Shown here: positions 43,374 through 51,309 of the stretch, one piece after another
Layout of the letters: each line of letters opens with the position of its first letter
Position numbering within the stretch: position 1 is the first letter of the stretch
Source: Bacteroidales bacterium UBA1722
GTDB taxonomy: Bacteria; Bacteroidota; Bacteroidia; Bacteroidales; UBA932
Reading direction: 5' to 3'
Length of the DNA stretch: 52,692 nucleotides
Assembly (NCBI GenBank): GCA_002317435.1
Contig: DCIQ01000194.1
Location: 1 to 52,692 of the forward strand
The notes under the pieces: model-generated
Told to the model about the DNA's origin: nothing
What the model saw: the letters and a program-made list of their open reading frames with translations, nothing else
Databases searched by the model: none
Made by a program: the position numbers and the translations under genes

Positions 43374-43478
43374 GCGGACCGAAGGTCCGCAATCCCCCTT
43401 TGGGGGTGCAGGGGGGTAAAACGACTGCCGGCTGCATAGCAGTCGGCTACAGCGGCCCGCCGGTAAGGGCGGGTTTTT
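43374..43478 (+). repeat. Cluster of four GC-rich hairpins ending in a terminator-like stem
   Basis: Stems are GCGGACC/GGTCCGC (43374-43390), CCCCC/GGGGG (43394-43406), CGACTGC/GCAGTCG (43422-43445) and CCCGCC/GGCGGG (43456-43473). Five T follow the last, so it may be a plus-strand terminator. The density of stems suggests RNA or nicking-site structure rather than coding. Confidence 0.65.
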
Positions 43479-43759
43479 CGAAGAAAAACGGAAGCCCGGA
43501 AGGCATCAGATAGGGGTATGGTGAGAAAGAAATGGGTCCGGAAGGTGGCCCCCCCACAGGAGGCACTGTCATAGAGCATCACAGAGGAACTTGGCGGGAA
43601 GGAGAGAACTTTTTCCGGACAGGATAGAAAAGTTAAATGAAATGACCCTGTTACTTCTCTTGTTGGTGACTTCCATAGATAACTATTATCCGGCAAATCC
43701 AACACTATGGCTTGATGACTACGGTGTTACCTTTTATAGTGAATTCAAAATAGGTCTTA

Positions 43760-44158
43760 TCAAGTATGGAGCAGCGCATCTGCGATGGCATGAATTCCTT
43801 CGCGTATGCGGGATTCCATCATAGGTCTCGGATGCCTGTGACCTGATGCGTAATGTGTCAACTGCTGCTGATTGATTCCTGTTATTTTTGATATGGCCGC
43901 TTTTGAGACGAATGATTCAGAGTAGTGCAGTAAGGCTCTGATGGTAAAGTGCCATTGATATTCCCACTCCCCATAGAATTCTTCCGGAACGGTTTCTCCA
44001 TCTTTCATCATCCCTTCTATATGGAAATGGAGTCCCTCATCGATGTTTTTTCTGAGTTCATCGAAAGTCCTACCTGTGGAAATACAAGCGATATTGTCAT
44101 TCAACGGACAGGCAGCATAATTGTCTGTATAGTCAACTTTGATATCTATTTTCCCCAT
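43760..44158 (-). CDS. hicB: HicB-family antitoxin
   Basis: This 132-residue protein has an N-terminal HicB-type domain (GKIDIKVDYTDNYAACP, CISTGRTFDELRKNIDEGLHFHIEGM, in part TFDELRKNIDEGLHFH) and a C-terminal HTH (SKAAISKITGINQQQLTHYASG) that should bind the operon's own operator. It is 10 nt downstream of hicA on the same strand. It neutralises HicA and, with it, represses the promoter. The first residues of the fold are intact and no frame damage is seen. Confidence 0.9.
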   Translation of the reverse strand: MGKIDIKVDYTDNYAACPLNDNIACISTGRTFDELRKNIDEGLHFHIEGMMKDGETVPEEFYGEWEYQWHFTIRALLHYSESFVSKAAISKITGINQQQLTHYASGHRHPRPMMESRIREGIHAIADALLHT

Positions 44159-44168
44159 AATTATGATT

Positions 44169-44363
44169 TTATTTCCATCCGGCCTGTTTCCATATACTAT
44201 TGAGAATTTCTTGATCCAAAGTGGCGGATGGCTTATCGTTTACCGTAACTCTTCCTGTTTTGGTCGGGTGCTTGTACTGCCTGTGACTGCCTCTTTGCGC
44301 CACCAGTATCCAACCATCATCCTTCAACATCGAAAGAATCTCTCTCACTTTATACCTCTTCAT
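44169..44363 (-). CDS. hicA: HicA-family mRNA-interferase toxin
   Basis: A 64-residue basic protein with the dsRBD-like HicA fold: REILSMLKDDGWILVAQRGSHRQYKHP, in part GWILVAQRGSHRQYKHP, where the G-S-H His is the catalytic residue, then a VTVNDKPSATLDQEILNSI tail. It should cleave mRNA when freed from HicB. The gene precedes hicB. A -7 element TACCTTTG (44375-44368 on this strand) is only 4 nt from the ATG, so the transcript may be nearly leaderless. Confidence 0.92.
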   Translation of the reverse strand: MKRYKVREILSMLKDDGWILVAQRGSHRQYKHPTKTGRVTVNDKPSATLDQEILNSIWKQAGWK

Positions 44364-44379
44364 TTTACAAAGGTATAAA
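44349..44379 (-). promoter_or_regulatory. Candidate HicAB operator centred on the hicA start
   Basis: TTTATACCT (44349-44357) and AGGTATAAA (44371-44379) form a perfect 9-bp inverted repeat with a 13-nt spacer. One arm overlaps the -7 box and the other covers hicA codons 3-5. Binding by HicB would block both the promoter and the start. Confidence 0.55.
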
Positions 44380-44523
44380 AAAATATATCATTTGTGTTTT
44401 TTTGTGAATATTTGACTATGTGGAAGCTGGTACCTCACTTTCTCCATCCAATTATCCTTCCCAACTTATTTTTTTCTTGAGCATATAAATGCTAACTTAG
44501 CGGAAAACTAAAAAAATCATATT

Positions 44524-45954
44524 ATGAACGATATCAGAACAAGAACCGAAAGCGACCTGATAGGTGCGCGCGAAGTGCCTCAGGAGGCTCTTTACGGAGT
44601 GCAGACACTTAGAGGCATAGAGAATTTCCGCATCAGCAAGTTCCATCTGAACGAGTATCCGCTTTTCATCAACGGACTGGCGCTTACCAAGATGGGCGCC
44701 GCGATGGCCAACTTCGAACTGGGTCTGCTGACCGGGGAACAGGCGGATGCGATAATGACGGCATGCCGGGAAATTCTCGACGGGAAGCATCACGATCAGT
44801 TCCCCGTGGACATGATACAGGGCGGTGCCGGCACCACCACGAACATGAATGCGAACGAAGTCATCGCGAACCGTGCCCTCGAACTGATGGGACACGCCAG
44901 GGGAGAATATCAGTTCTGCTCTCCGAATGACCACGTGAACCGCAGCCAGTCCACCAATGATGCCTATCCCACGGCCATCCATCTCGGGCTTTATGCCACA
45001 CACCTCGAACTGCTCAAGCATTTCAAGGCCCTGATAGCCGCGTTCCGCGCGAAGTCCGCAGAATTCGCCGATGTGGTGAAGATGGGCCGCACCCAGCTGG
45101 AGGATGCAGTGCCTATGACACTCGGCCAGACATTCGGCGGATTCGCCTCCATCCTCGAAGATGAGATCAAGAATCTCGACTTCGCCGCACGGGATTTCCT
45201 GACCATAAATATGGGTGCCACGGCCATCGGAACAGGCATCGCGGCGGAACCGGGGTATGCTGAGAAATGCACGGCGGCCATAGGTAAGATTACCGGATGG
45301 GACATCAAACTCTCCGGAGACCTCGTGGGTGCTACCTCCGATACGTCCTGCATGGTGGGATGGTCCGGAGCGCTTCGCCGCATCTGTGTGAAGGTTAACA
45401 AGATATGTAATGATCTCCGTCTGCTGGCATCCGGTCCGCGCTGCGGCCTTGGCGAGTTCAATCTCCCCGCCATGCAGCCCGGCTCCTCCATCATGCCCGG
45501 CAAGGTGAATCCCGTCATCCCGGAGGTGATGAACCAGATATGCTATAAGGTGATGGGTAACGATCTCTGTGTCGCCATGAGCGGTGAGGCCGCCCAGATG
45601 GAGCTGAATGCGATGGAGCCTGTGATGGCCCAGTGCTGCTTCGAATCGGCTGACCTTCTGATGAACGGTTTCGACACTCTCCGCACTCTCTGCGTGGAAG
45701 GTATCACCGCCAACAGGGAGAAATGTATGGCCAACGTGAAGAACAGCATCGGCATAGTGACCGCCCTGAATCCCGTCATAGGATACAAGAGTTCTACCAA
45801 AATCGCCAAGGAGGCCCTCTCCACGGGACGCGGAGTGTATGATCTGGTTCTGGAACACGATATTCTCTCGAAGGAAGACCTCGATACGATTCTTCTCCCG
45901 GAGAACATGATAAAGCCGGTGAAGCTGGATATCAAACCGAAGCGTCAGTTGTAA
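44524..45954 (+). CDS. aspA: Aspartate ammonia-lyase
   Basis: This 476-residue enzyme splits aspartate to fumarate and ammonia. It has the fumarase/aspartase superfamily signature GSSIMPGKVNPVIPE (from about residue 320), the substrate segment NRSQSTNDAYPTA, and GRTQLEDAVPMTLGQ. The ending NPVIGYKSSTKIAKEALSTGR, in part GYKSSTKIAKEALSTGR, and the KREVL-type lid position favour aspartase over fumarase. A strong terminator begins 4 nt after the stop codon, so the gene is transcribed alone. Confidence 0.94.
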   Translation: MNDIRTRTESDLIGAREVPQEALYGVQTLRGIENFRISKFHLNEYPLFINGLALTKMGAAMANFELGLLTGEQADAIMTACREILDGKHHDQFPVDMIQGGAGTTTNMNANEVIANRALELMGHARGEYQFCSPNDHVNRSQSTNDAYPTAIHLGLYATHLELLKHFKALIAAFRAKSAEFADVVKMGRTQLEDAVPMTLGQTFGGFASILEDEIKNLDFAARDFLTINMGATAIGTGIAAEPGYAEKCTAAIGKITGWDIKLSGDLVGATSDTSCMVGWSGALRRICVKVNKICNDLRLLASGPRCGLGEFNLPAMQPGSSIMPGKVNPVIPEVMNQICYKVMGNDLCVAMSGEAAQMELNAMEPVMAQCCFESADLLMNGFDTLRTLCVEGITANREKCMANVKNSIGIVTALNPVIGYKSSTKIAKEALSTGRGVYDLVLEHDILSKEDLDTILLPENMIKPVKLDIKPKRQL

Positions 45955-45957
45955 TTG

Positions 45958-45990
45958 AAGAAGCGGGGAGAGATTCCCGCTTCTTTTTTT
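45958..45990 (+). terminator. Terminator of aspA
   Basis: A perfect 10-bp stem, AAGAAGCGGG (45958-45967) with CCCGCTTCTT (45976-45985), has an 8-nt loop, and T's continue to 45990. Confidence 0.88.
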
Positions 45991-46084
45991 GTTTAACTTC
46001 TTTTTATTGTATTCCTTTGCGGCCGTTTCAGTAACCGGTGCTCCGGTCCGTTCATGTCCCCCGGTTACGTAATGATATACTAAA

Positions 46085-46900
46085 ATGTCAGTAGAATCAA
46101 CAGTTAAAATCATGACCACCCACCGCATTCAGGAGATGAAGCGTCGGGGTGAGAAAATCGCTATGATTACAGCTTACGACTATACTTCGGCGAAGATAGT
46201 CGATGAAGCGGGGATAGATATGATATTGGTGGGCGACTCCGCCTCCAATGTGATGGCGGGATATGAGACCACCCTGCCCATCACCCTGGACCAGATGATT
46301 TATCACGCCCAGTGCGTGACACGTGCCGTGACCACCCCTCTGGTGGTGGTGGACATGCCTTTCGGGACATATCAGGGGAACAGCAAGCTGGCTCTCCAGA
46401 ATGCCATCAGGATCATGAAGGAGTCGGAATGTGATGCGGTGAAGCTGGAGGGAGGCTCCGAGGTACTGGAGTCCATAGAGCGAATCCTCTCCGCCGGGAT
46501 ACCGGTCATGGGGCATCTGGGACTCACTCCCCAGTCCATACACAAGTTCGGTACGTACGGCGTGCGTGCGAAAGAGGAAGCCGAAGCCGAAAAGCTGGTA
46601 AATGATTCCAAACTTCTCCAGGAAGCGGGATGTTTCTCGCTGGTGTTGGAAAAGATACCCGCCGACCTCGGCAAGAAAGTGGCGGAGATGCTGGATATTC
46701 CCGTAATAGGTATCGGAGCGGGACGCCATGTGGACGGCCAGGTGCTGGTGATGCACGACATGCTCGGTCTGAACCAGGCCTTCGCACCCCGTTTCCTGCG
46801 CCGCTACGCGAACCTTCACGATGAATACCTGAAGGCTTTCAGACAGTATCTGGAAGACGTCAGGTCCCGGGATTTCCCTTCCGAACAGGAACAATATTGA
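46085..46900 (+). CDS. panB: 3-methyl-2-oxobutanoate hydroxymethyltransferase
   Basis: This 271-residue enzyme makes ketopantoate, the first committed step of pantothenate and CoA synthesis. Conserved stretches include MITAYDYTSAKIVDEAGIDMILVGDS, in part YDYTSAKIVDEAG and ILVGDSASNVMAG, then VVVDMPFGTYQ, AVKLEGG, PVMGHLGLTPQS and GIGAGRHVDGQVLVMHDMLG, in part GAGRHVDGQVLVMHD. Length matches the family. It is 1 nt from the pseudouridine synthase gene and probably cotranscribed with it. Confidence 0.96.
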   Translation: MSVESTVKIMTTHRIQEMKRRGEKIAMITAYDYTSAKIVDEAGIDMILVGDSASNVMAGYETTLPITLDQMIYHAQCVTRAVTTPLVVVDMPFGTYQGNSKLALQNAIRIMKESECDAVKLEGGSEVLESIERILSAGIPVMGHLGLTPQSIHKFGTYGVRAKEEAEAEKLVNDSKLLQEAGCFSLVLEKIPADLGKKVAEMLDIPVIGIGAGRHVDGQVLVMHDMLGLNQAFAPRFLRRYANLHDEYLKAFRQYLEDVRSRDFPSEQEQY

Positions 46901-46901
46901 T

Positions 46902-47621
46902 ATGGTTATGGAGAGCGTTTACAGAATCCTTTCACAGGAAGAATTCGACGATGTCTCCGGGCGGATTCTCTACGAAGACAATCACATCCTGATTCTGAAC
47001 AAGAAATCGGGAGAGATAGTCCAGGGGGACAAGACCGGCGACGAACCGCTGTGTGATACCCTGAAGGCTTTCATCGCCATGCGGGACTCGAAGCCCGGCC
47101 GCGTCTTCATGGGGGTGCCGCACCGTCTGGACCGCCCCGTCACCGGGATAGCGATGTTCGCCAAGACTTCCAAGGCTCTGGAACGCCTGAATGAGATGTT
47201 CCGTTCCGCAGAGGGCATCGGCAAGACCTATTGGGCCCTCACCGAGAAATCGCCCGATCCTGCCGAAGGAGAACTGAAACACTATCTGCTCCGTAACGAG
47301 AAGCAGAACAAATCCTATGCGTATGACCGGATGCACGATGGTGCCAAAGAGGCCCGCCTGCGCTACAGGCTGCTCGGCGCCACCCAGCGTTATTTTCTGG
47401 TGGAGGTGGAACTCCTTACCGGCCGGCACCATCAGATCCGCTGCCAGCTCTCCCATATAGGATGCCCCATCAAGGGTGACCTGAAATACGGAGCCCGCCG
47501 CTCGAACCCCGACGGCGGCATCTCCCTCCATGCCCGCAGCATCCGCTTCGACCACCCGGTCCGCCACGAAGAGATCTTCGTGGAAGCCCCCACCCCTATG
47601 GAAGGGATGATTTCCAAGTAG
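46902..47621 (+). CDS. RluA-family RNA pseudouridine synthase
   Basis: A 239-residue enzyme with the catalytic motif PHRLDRPVTGIAMFAKTSKA (Asp in H-R-L-D), IVQGDKTGD upstream, and the closing LLTGRHHQIRCQLSHIG with the conserved R-H-H-Q-I-R. There is no S4 domain. The target RNA position cannot be told. Coupled to panB by a 1-nt gap. A small hairpin (47626-47642) follows. Confidence 0.92.
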   Translation: MVMESVYRILSQEEFDDVSGRILYEDNHILILNKKSGEIVQGDKTGDEPLCDTLKAFIAMRDSKPGRVFMGVPHRLDRPVTGIAMFAKTSKALERLNEMFRSAEGIGKTYWALTEKSPDPAEGELKHYLLRNEKQNKSYAYDRMHDGAKEARLRYRLLGATQRYFLVEVELLTGRHHQIRCQLSHIGCPIKGDLKYGARRSNPDGGISLHARSIRFDHPVRHEEIFVEAPTPMEGMISK

Positions 47622-47625
47622 TACA

Positions 47626-47642
47626 TATTGCCTCCGGCAATA
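47626..47642 (+). terminator. Short hairpin after the pseudouridine synthase gene
   Basis: TATTGCC and GGCAATA form a perfect 7-bp stem with a TCC loop, 5 nt after the stop codon, between convergent genes. There is no T-run, so termination is uncertain. Confidence 0.4.
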
Positions 47643-47649
47643 ATACCCC

Positions 47650-48195
47650 TTACTGCATTTTCACCTCCCGCAGGCGGGTGGAGGAAATGTCGTTCCGGGG
47701 GGCGTCGGCGAGGTAGGTGAGGCCTGCTGTCCAGGGGAGGGCGTCCAGTTCCCCGGTGCGGGCTTCGGCCTCCGGGTAGCCCGGTCTGGGATAGACCAGC
47801 AATTCGGTATCGGAGAGGATGTCCCTCCAGCGGTGCCATTTCTCCAGAATCAGGATGTTGTCCCCGCCTACGGCCAATATGAAACGTGTGTCTGGCTCCC
47901 GGGAGCGGAGCGCCGCGAGGGTGTCCAGGGTGTACCGGGGCTCGGGGAGGGTGAACTCTATGTCCGATACGGTGATTTTCGCCGATATTGCCGAAGGCAA
48001 TGACGATATCGCGGAACGTATATGGGAAAGCCTGTCCGGGGCGGTGGCGGAGTCCGTCGTCTTGAGCGGGTTCCGGGGGGAGAGGATGAGGCGCACTTCG
48101 TCTGTTCCGGGGCGGAGGGCCAGATATTCCGCTATGGCTGTGTGGCCATAGTGGAGCGGATCGAAGGAGCCCGGGAACAGGATTACGGTCTTCAT
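47650..48195 (-). CDS. nadD: Nicotinate-nucleotide adenylyltransferase
   Basis: About 181 residues from the ATG at 48195. It adenylates NaMN in NAD synthesis. The nucleotidyltransferase signature GSFDPLHYGH is at the N-terminus, and the C-terminal ISSTRLRE matches the ISxTxxR motif. An in-frame ATG at 48219 would overlap gmk. It starts 5 nt after the gmk stop, so the two are an operon. Confidence 0.93.
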   Translation of the reverse strand: MKTVILFPGSFDPLHYGHTAIAEYLALRPGTDEVRLILSPRNPLKTTDSATAPDRLSHIRSAISSLPSAISAKITVSDIEFTLPEPRYTLDTLAALRSREPDTRFILAVGGDNILILEKWHRWRDILSDTELLVYPRPGYPEAEARTGELDALPWTAGLTYLADAPRNDISSTRLREVKMQ

Positions 48196-48199
48196 CCGG

Positions 48200-48778
48200 T
48201 TATTCGCACAGAATTTCATCCACTATGCTCTCGGCTTCGGCGAATGCCTTCTGCAGGTCGTCGTTCACCAGAGTGCGGTCGAAATATCGCTCGTAGGTGA
48301 GTTCCTCTTCCGCCTTGGCCAGACGGCGTTCTATGGCTTCGGGGGAGTCGGTGCCGCGGCCTTCCAGCCTGCGGCGGAGCTCCTCTACGGACGGGGCCTT
48401 CACGAAGAGGGCGAGGGCACGGTCGCCGAAGATGCGTTTGATGTTCACGCCGCCTTTTACGTCGATGTCGAACAGAACTATGTGGCCTTTCGAGGTTATG
48501 CGCTCCACTTCGGATTTGAGGGTACCGTAGAATGAACCGGGATAGACTTCCTGATATTCCACGAAAGCGTCTTCCTCTATCAGTTCGCGGAATCGTTCCG
48601 CAGTCAGGAACCAGTAGTCCACTCCGTTCTTTTCGTCTCCGCGGGGTGCTCTGGAAGCGGCGGAGATGGAGAATTCGAGTCTGGGGTATTTCTCCAGAAG
48701 ATGGTGTACTATCGTGCTTTTGCCCGAACCTGACGGGGCGGAGAAAACTATTACCTGTCTTTTCATCGTGTCGTTCAT
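48200..48778 (-). CDS. gmk: Guanylate kinase
   Basis: A kinase of about 192 residues that turns GMP into GDP. P-loop SAPSGSGKST, then the GMP-binding stretch FSISAASRAPRGDEKNGVDY, in part SRAPRGDEKNGVDY, and YGTLKSEVERI. Candidate starts are 48802, 48778 and 48766; 48778 leaves a normal short N-terminus. It precedes nadD in the same direction. Confidence 0.94.
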   Translation of the reverse strand: MNDTMKRQVIVFSAPSGSGKSTIVHHLLEKYPRLEFSISAASRAPRGDEKNGVDYWFLTAERFRELIEEDAFVEYQEVYPGSFYGTLKSEVERITSKGHIVLFDIDVKGGVNIKRIFGDRALALFVKAPSVEELRRRLEGRGTDSPEAIERRLAKAEEELTYERYFDRTLVNDDLQKAFAEAESIVDEILCE

Positions 48779-48851
48779 GTTGTGCATCCCGGAAAACTTC
48801 AATACTTTCGAAGGAATCCCAAGTAATGATGCTATTGTCCGCGAAAATAAC

Positions 48852-48859
48852 TAAATTTG
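48852..48859 (+). promoter_or_regulatory. -7 element (TAAATTTG) for class II aldolase
   Basis: A perfect TAnnTTTG match 49 nt before the ATG at 48909, in the gap between divergent gmk and the aldolase gene. Confidence 0.5.
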
Positions 48860-48908
48860 CGCGGATTTTTTCCATAACATTGATAATTCAAACCAATTAA
48901 CTATAGTT

Positions 48909-49871
48909 ATGACATCTTATAAAGACCTCGGCCTCGTAAACTCAAGAGAGATTTTCGCTAAGGCTGTGAAAGGCGGATATGCCATCCCCGCATTCAATTT
49001 CAACAACATGGAACAGATGCAGGCCATCATCCAGGCTTGTGTCGAGACCAAATCTCCGGTTATCCTCCAGGTTTCAAGCGGTGCCCGCAAATACGCCAAC
49101 CAGACTCTTCTCCGTTACATGGCCCAGGGTGCCGTGGAGTATGCAAAGGAACTCGGCTACAATATTCCCATCGTCCTCCATCTCGACCACGGTGACAGCT
49201 TCGAACTCTGCAAGAGCTGTATCGAATACGGTTTCTCTTCAGTCATGATCGACGGTTCACATCTCCCTTATGACGAGAACGTGGCTCTGACCAAGAAGGT
49301 CGTTGAATATGCACATCAGTATGATGTCACCGTAGAAGGAGAACTCGGAGTCCTCGCCGGTGTCGAAGATGACGTCAAGGCCGAGTCCCATACATATACA
49401 CGTCCCGAAGAAGTCGAAGACTTCGTGAAGAAGACAGGCGTTGATTCCCTCGCCATCTCCATCGGAACATCCCACGGTGCTTACAAATTCAAACCGGGTC
49501 AGAAACCTGAGATCCGCCTCGATATCCTCCATGAAATAGAGAAGAGAATCCCCGGATTCCCTATCGTTCTCCACGGTTCGTCATCCGTTCCTCAGGACAT
49601 CGTAGCTGAAATCAACCATTACGGCGGCGCTCTGAAGGATTCCATCGGTATCCCCGAGGACCAGCTGCGCGAAGCCAGCAAGTCAGCTGTCTGCAAGATC
49701 AACATCGACAGCGACGGCCGTCTCGCCATGACAGCGGCTGTCCGCAAGGTGTTCATCGAGAAACCCGAAGAATTCGATCCCCGCAAATATCTGGGTCCCG
49801 CCCGTGACAAACTGAAAGAACTCTACAAACATAAAGTGGTAAACGTTCTCGGCAGCGACAACAAAGCGTAA
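48909..49871 (+). CDS. fbaA: Class II fructose-bisphosphate aldolase
   Basis: This 320-residue zinc-dependent glycolytic enzyme has AIPAFNFNNMEQMQAI, VLHLDHGDSFELCKSCIEYGFSSVMIDGS, in part LHLDHGDS and FSSVMIDGSHLPYDENV, VEGELGVLAG, ISIGTSHGAYKF and VLHGSSSVP. The His residues in LDHGD, TSHG and LHGS and the Glu in GELG are the expected metal and catalytic ligands. The codons look strongly biased, consistent with high expression. A terminator follows. Confidence 0.96.
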   Translation: MTSYKDLGLVNSREIFAKAVKGGYAIPAFNFNNMEQMQAIIQACVETKSPVILQVSSGARKYANQTLLRYMAQGAVEYAKELGYNIPIVLHLDHGDSFELCKSCIEYGFSSVMIDGSHLPYDENVALTKKVVEYAHQYDVTVEGELGVLAGVEDDVKAESHTYTRPEEVEDFVKKTGVDSLAISIGTSHGAYKFKPGQKPEIRLDILHEIEKRIPGFPIVLHGSSSVPQDIVAEINHYGGALKDSIGIPEDQLREASKSAVCKINIDSDGRLAMTAAVRKVFIEKPEEFDPRKYLGPARDKLKELYKHKVVNVLGSDNKA

Positions 49872-49894
49872 TTGTCGCAGTCCATTCCATAAGG

Positions 49895-49933
49895 CAGGAG
49901 GTTTCACGGATGTGTGGGACCTCCTGTTGTTTT
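49895..49933 (+). terminator. Terminator of the aldolase gene
   Basis: CAGGAGGT (49895-49902) pairs perfectly with ACCTCCTG (49919-49926), followed by TTGTTTT. The tail doubles as the -33 element of the next promoter. Confidence 0.65.
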
Positions 49934-49956
49934 ATGGAAAAAATGATATATCTTTG
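49927..49956 (+). promoter_or_regulatory. Promoter for the LPP20-like lipoprotein
   Basis: TTG (49927-49929) and TATCTTTG (49949-49956) are 19 nt apart, an exact fit to the Bacteroidetes consensus. It overlaps the aldolase terminator tail and shows that the start is the ATG at 49984. Confidence 0.7.
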
Positions 49957-49983
49957 GTGGAAAATAACGAAACATTGATTATT

Positions 49984-50559
49984 ATGAAAAGGATTATTAC
50001 AGCTCTTGCGGTTTTCGCAGTATTGTTTTCTGCCGTATCCTGCGGCACCAAGGCCAAGGTGGCTCCCGGCAGGACGGAGATTCAGGAAGTGTTCTCAAGT
50101 AAGGAATATCGTTCGGACCGGGATTTTATCAGAGCTGTCGGCACTGCCATAAGTCCCAATGAGTCGATGGCTAAGAAACAGGCCCGTCTGGATGCCCGTG
50201 AACAGATCGCCCAAGGTGTCAATACCGTCATCAAGATGCTGACCCAGAACTATCAGAACCAGTATGGTCTGGGTACCGATACCGATTTCGCTTCCAAGTT
50301 CCAGAGCATGTCGAACGAAGTGGTGAACGCCACTTTGAACGGTGCCGTCGAGAAAGATTCCAAACTGTTTATGCTTAATGACGGGAGGTATCAGTCCTAC
50401 ATCTGTGTCGAATATCCCAAGGCAGCCATGGAAGAAGCCCTGAAGGGGGCTGCCCAGTCCATCTCGAAGGAAGCCAAGTATAATATCGATTTTCAGGAGT
50501 ATCAGTTCAAGAAGGCATTCGATGCCGCCATGGCTGAATACGCCGAGAGTCAGAAATAG
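49984..50559 (+). CDS. LPP20-family lipoprotein
   Basis: 191 residues with a lipoprotein signal (ALAVFAVLFSAVSCGTK). The body contains FIRAVGTAISPNESMAKKQARLDAREQIAQ, in part AVGTAISPNESMAKKQA, the typical LPP20 (PF02169) pattern of a Gly-Thr strand followed by an Ala-rich helix. It is envelope-located and its function is unknown. Its own promoter lies upstream, and 86 nt separate it from grpE. Confidence 0.8.
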   Translation: MKRIITALAVFAVLFSAVSCGTKAKVAPGRTEIQEVFSSKEYRSDRDFIRAVGTAISPNESMAKKQARLDAREQIAQGVNTVIKMLTQNYQNQYGLGTDTDFASKFQSMSNEVVNATLNGAVEKDSKLFMLNDGRYQSYICVEYPKAAMEEALKGAAQSISKEAKYNIDFQEYQFKKAFDAAMAEYAESQK

Positions 50560-50608
50560 AGATTTTGTGACAATTTGTCGCATCCGGGTATCTGGCTTGC
50601 ATTTTGTG

Positions 50609-50639
50609 TCTGTCTCTCCGTCTGTGACGAAGAGACAGA
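50609..50639 (+). terminator. Hairpin between the lipoprotein gene and grpE
   Basis: TCTGTCTC (50609-50616) pairs perfectly with GAGACAGA (50632-50639). The A/T-rich tail TTATTT and the short distance to the grpE ATG (50646) leave two readings: a weak terminator or a leader structure over the grpE ribosome site. Confidence 0.45.
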
Positions 50640-50645
50640 TTATTT

Positions 50646-51287
50646 ATGAAGAATATGGAAGAGAAAGAAGATAAAACCATCAATGCGGAAACTCTTGAAA
50701 ATGAGGTGGTGACTCCTGAGAATGAGACTGTTGCGGCAGTAAAGGAAGAACCTGTAAGGAAACTCTCCAGAAAGGAGAGAAAGGATGAAAAGAAAAAATA
50801 CGAAGAAGAGATCGACAGGCTGAAAAGTCAGTTCGAAGAGGAGAAGTCCGCCCTGAATGTCAAGATAGCAGAGACTAATGACAAATACCTCAGGCTGGCG
50901 GCGGAATTCGACAATTACCGCAGAAGGACGGCCAAGGAACGTCTTGAATTGATAACTTCCGGAGGGGAAGATGTCCTGAAAGGGATACTGCCCACTCTGG
51001 ATGACTGTGAAAAAGCCCTTGAGATGCTTTCGAAACTCGAAGGATGTCAGGAAGCAGTGGAAGGCACCCGTCTCATCTATGATAAACTGACCGCATTTCT
51101 GAAGAGCAGGGGAGTGGCCCGCATCGAGGCTCTCGGCGCCGATTTCGATACGGACCTTCACGAGGCTGTGGCCCAGTTCCCCGTTCAGGAAGAAGAAAAG
51201 AAGAACAAGGTCATCGATGTCGTCAGACAGGGATATAAGTTAAAGGAGAAAGTAATCCGCTACGCTCAGGTAGTGGTGGGAATCTGA
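50646..51287 (+). CDS. grpE: GrpE nucleotide exchange factor
   Basis: This 213-residue cochaperone releases ADP from DnaK. An acidic, disordered N-terminus (about 1-45) is followed by a long coiled coil (RKDEKKKYEEEIDRLKSQF-type heptads), then LAAEFDNYRRRTAKE, LPTLDDCEKAL and the C-terminal beta-domain (ALGADFDTDLHEAVAQFP, VIDVVRQGYKLKEKVIRYAQVVV, in part QGYKLKEKVIRYAQV). dnaJ follows 22 nt downstream, the usual pair. No dnaK or hrcA is present in the window. Confidence 0.96.
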   Translation: MKNMEEKEDKTINAETLENEVVTPENETVAAVKEEPVRKLSRKERKDEKKKYEEEIDRLKSQFEEEKSALNVKIAETNDKYLRLAAEFDNYRRRTAKERLELITSGGEDVLKGILPTLDDCEKALEMLSKLEGCQEAVEGTRLIYDKLTAFLKSRGVARIEALGADFDTDLHEAVAQFPVQEEEKKNKVIDVVRQGYKLKEKVIRYAQVVVGI

Positions 51288-51309
51288 TTCATTTTCGGGA
51301 ATTGTCATC

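Larger units (their letters stand above)
42791..43759 (+). other. Hairpin-rich stretch without a convincing gene, possible mobile-element scar
   Basis: About 970 nt in which no reading frame looks like a real protein on either strand. It holds a perfect 20-bp inverted repeat (42971-43023) and four GC-rich hairpins within 100 nt (43374-43478), the last shaped like a terminator. The hairpin block reminds me of non-coding DNA near mobilisation genes of Bacteroides conjugative elements, but I see no integrase, relaxase or attachment site. It lies between a broken gene and a toxin-antitoxin pair, which fits a decayed insertion. Confidence 0.45.

Noticed and set aside
43139..43705. 188-codon minus-strand frame (MLDLPDNSYLWKS start) in the hairpin region
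   Set aside because: It runs through all four GC-rich hairpins, has odd composition and no recognisable domain; probably a chance frame.
44497..46128. 543-codon open frame antisense to aspA
   Set aside because: It covers aspA and its terminator on the other strand, and no family resemblance was seen.
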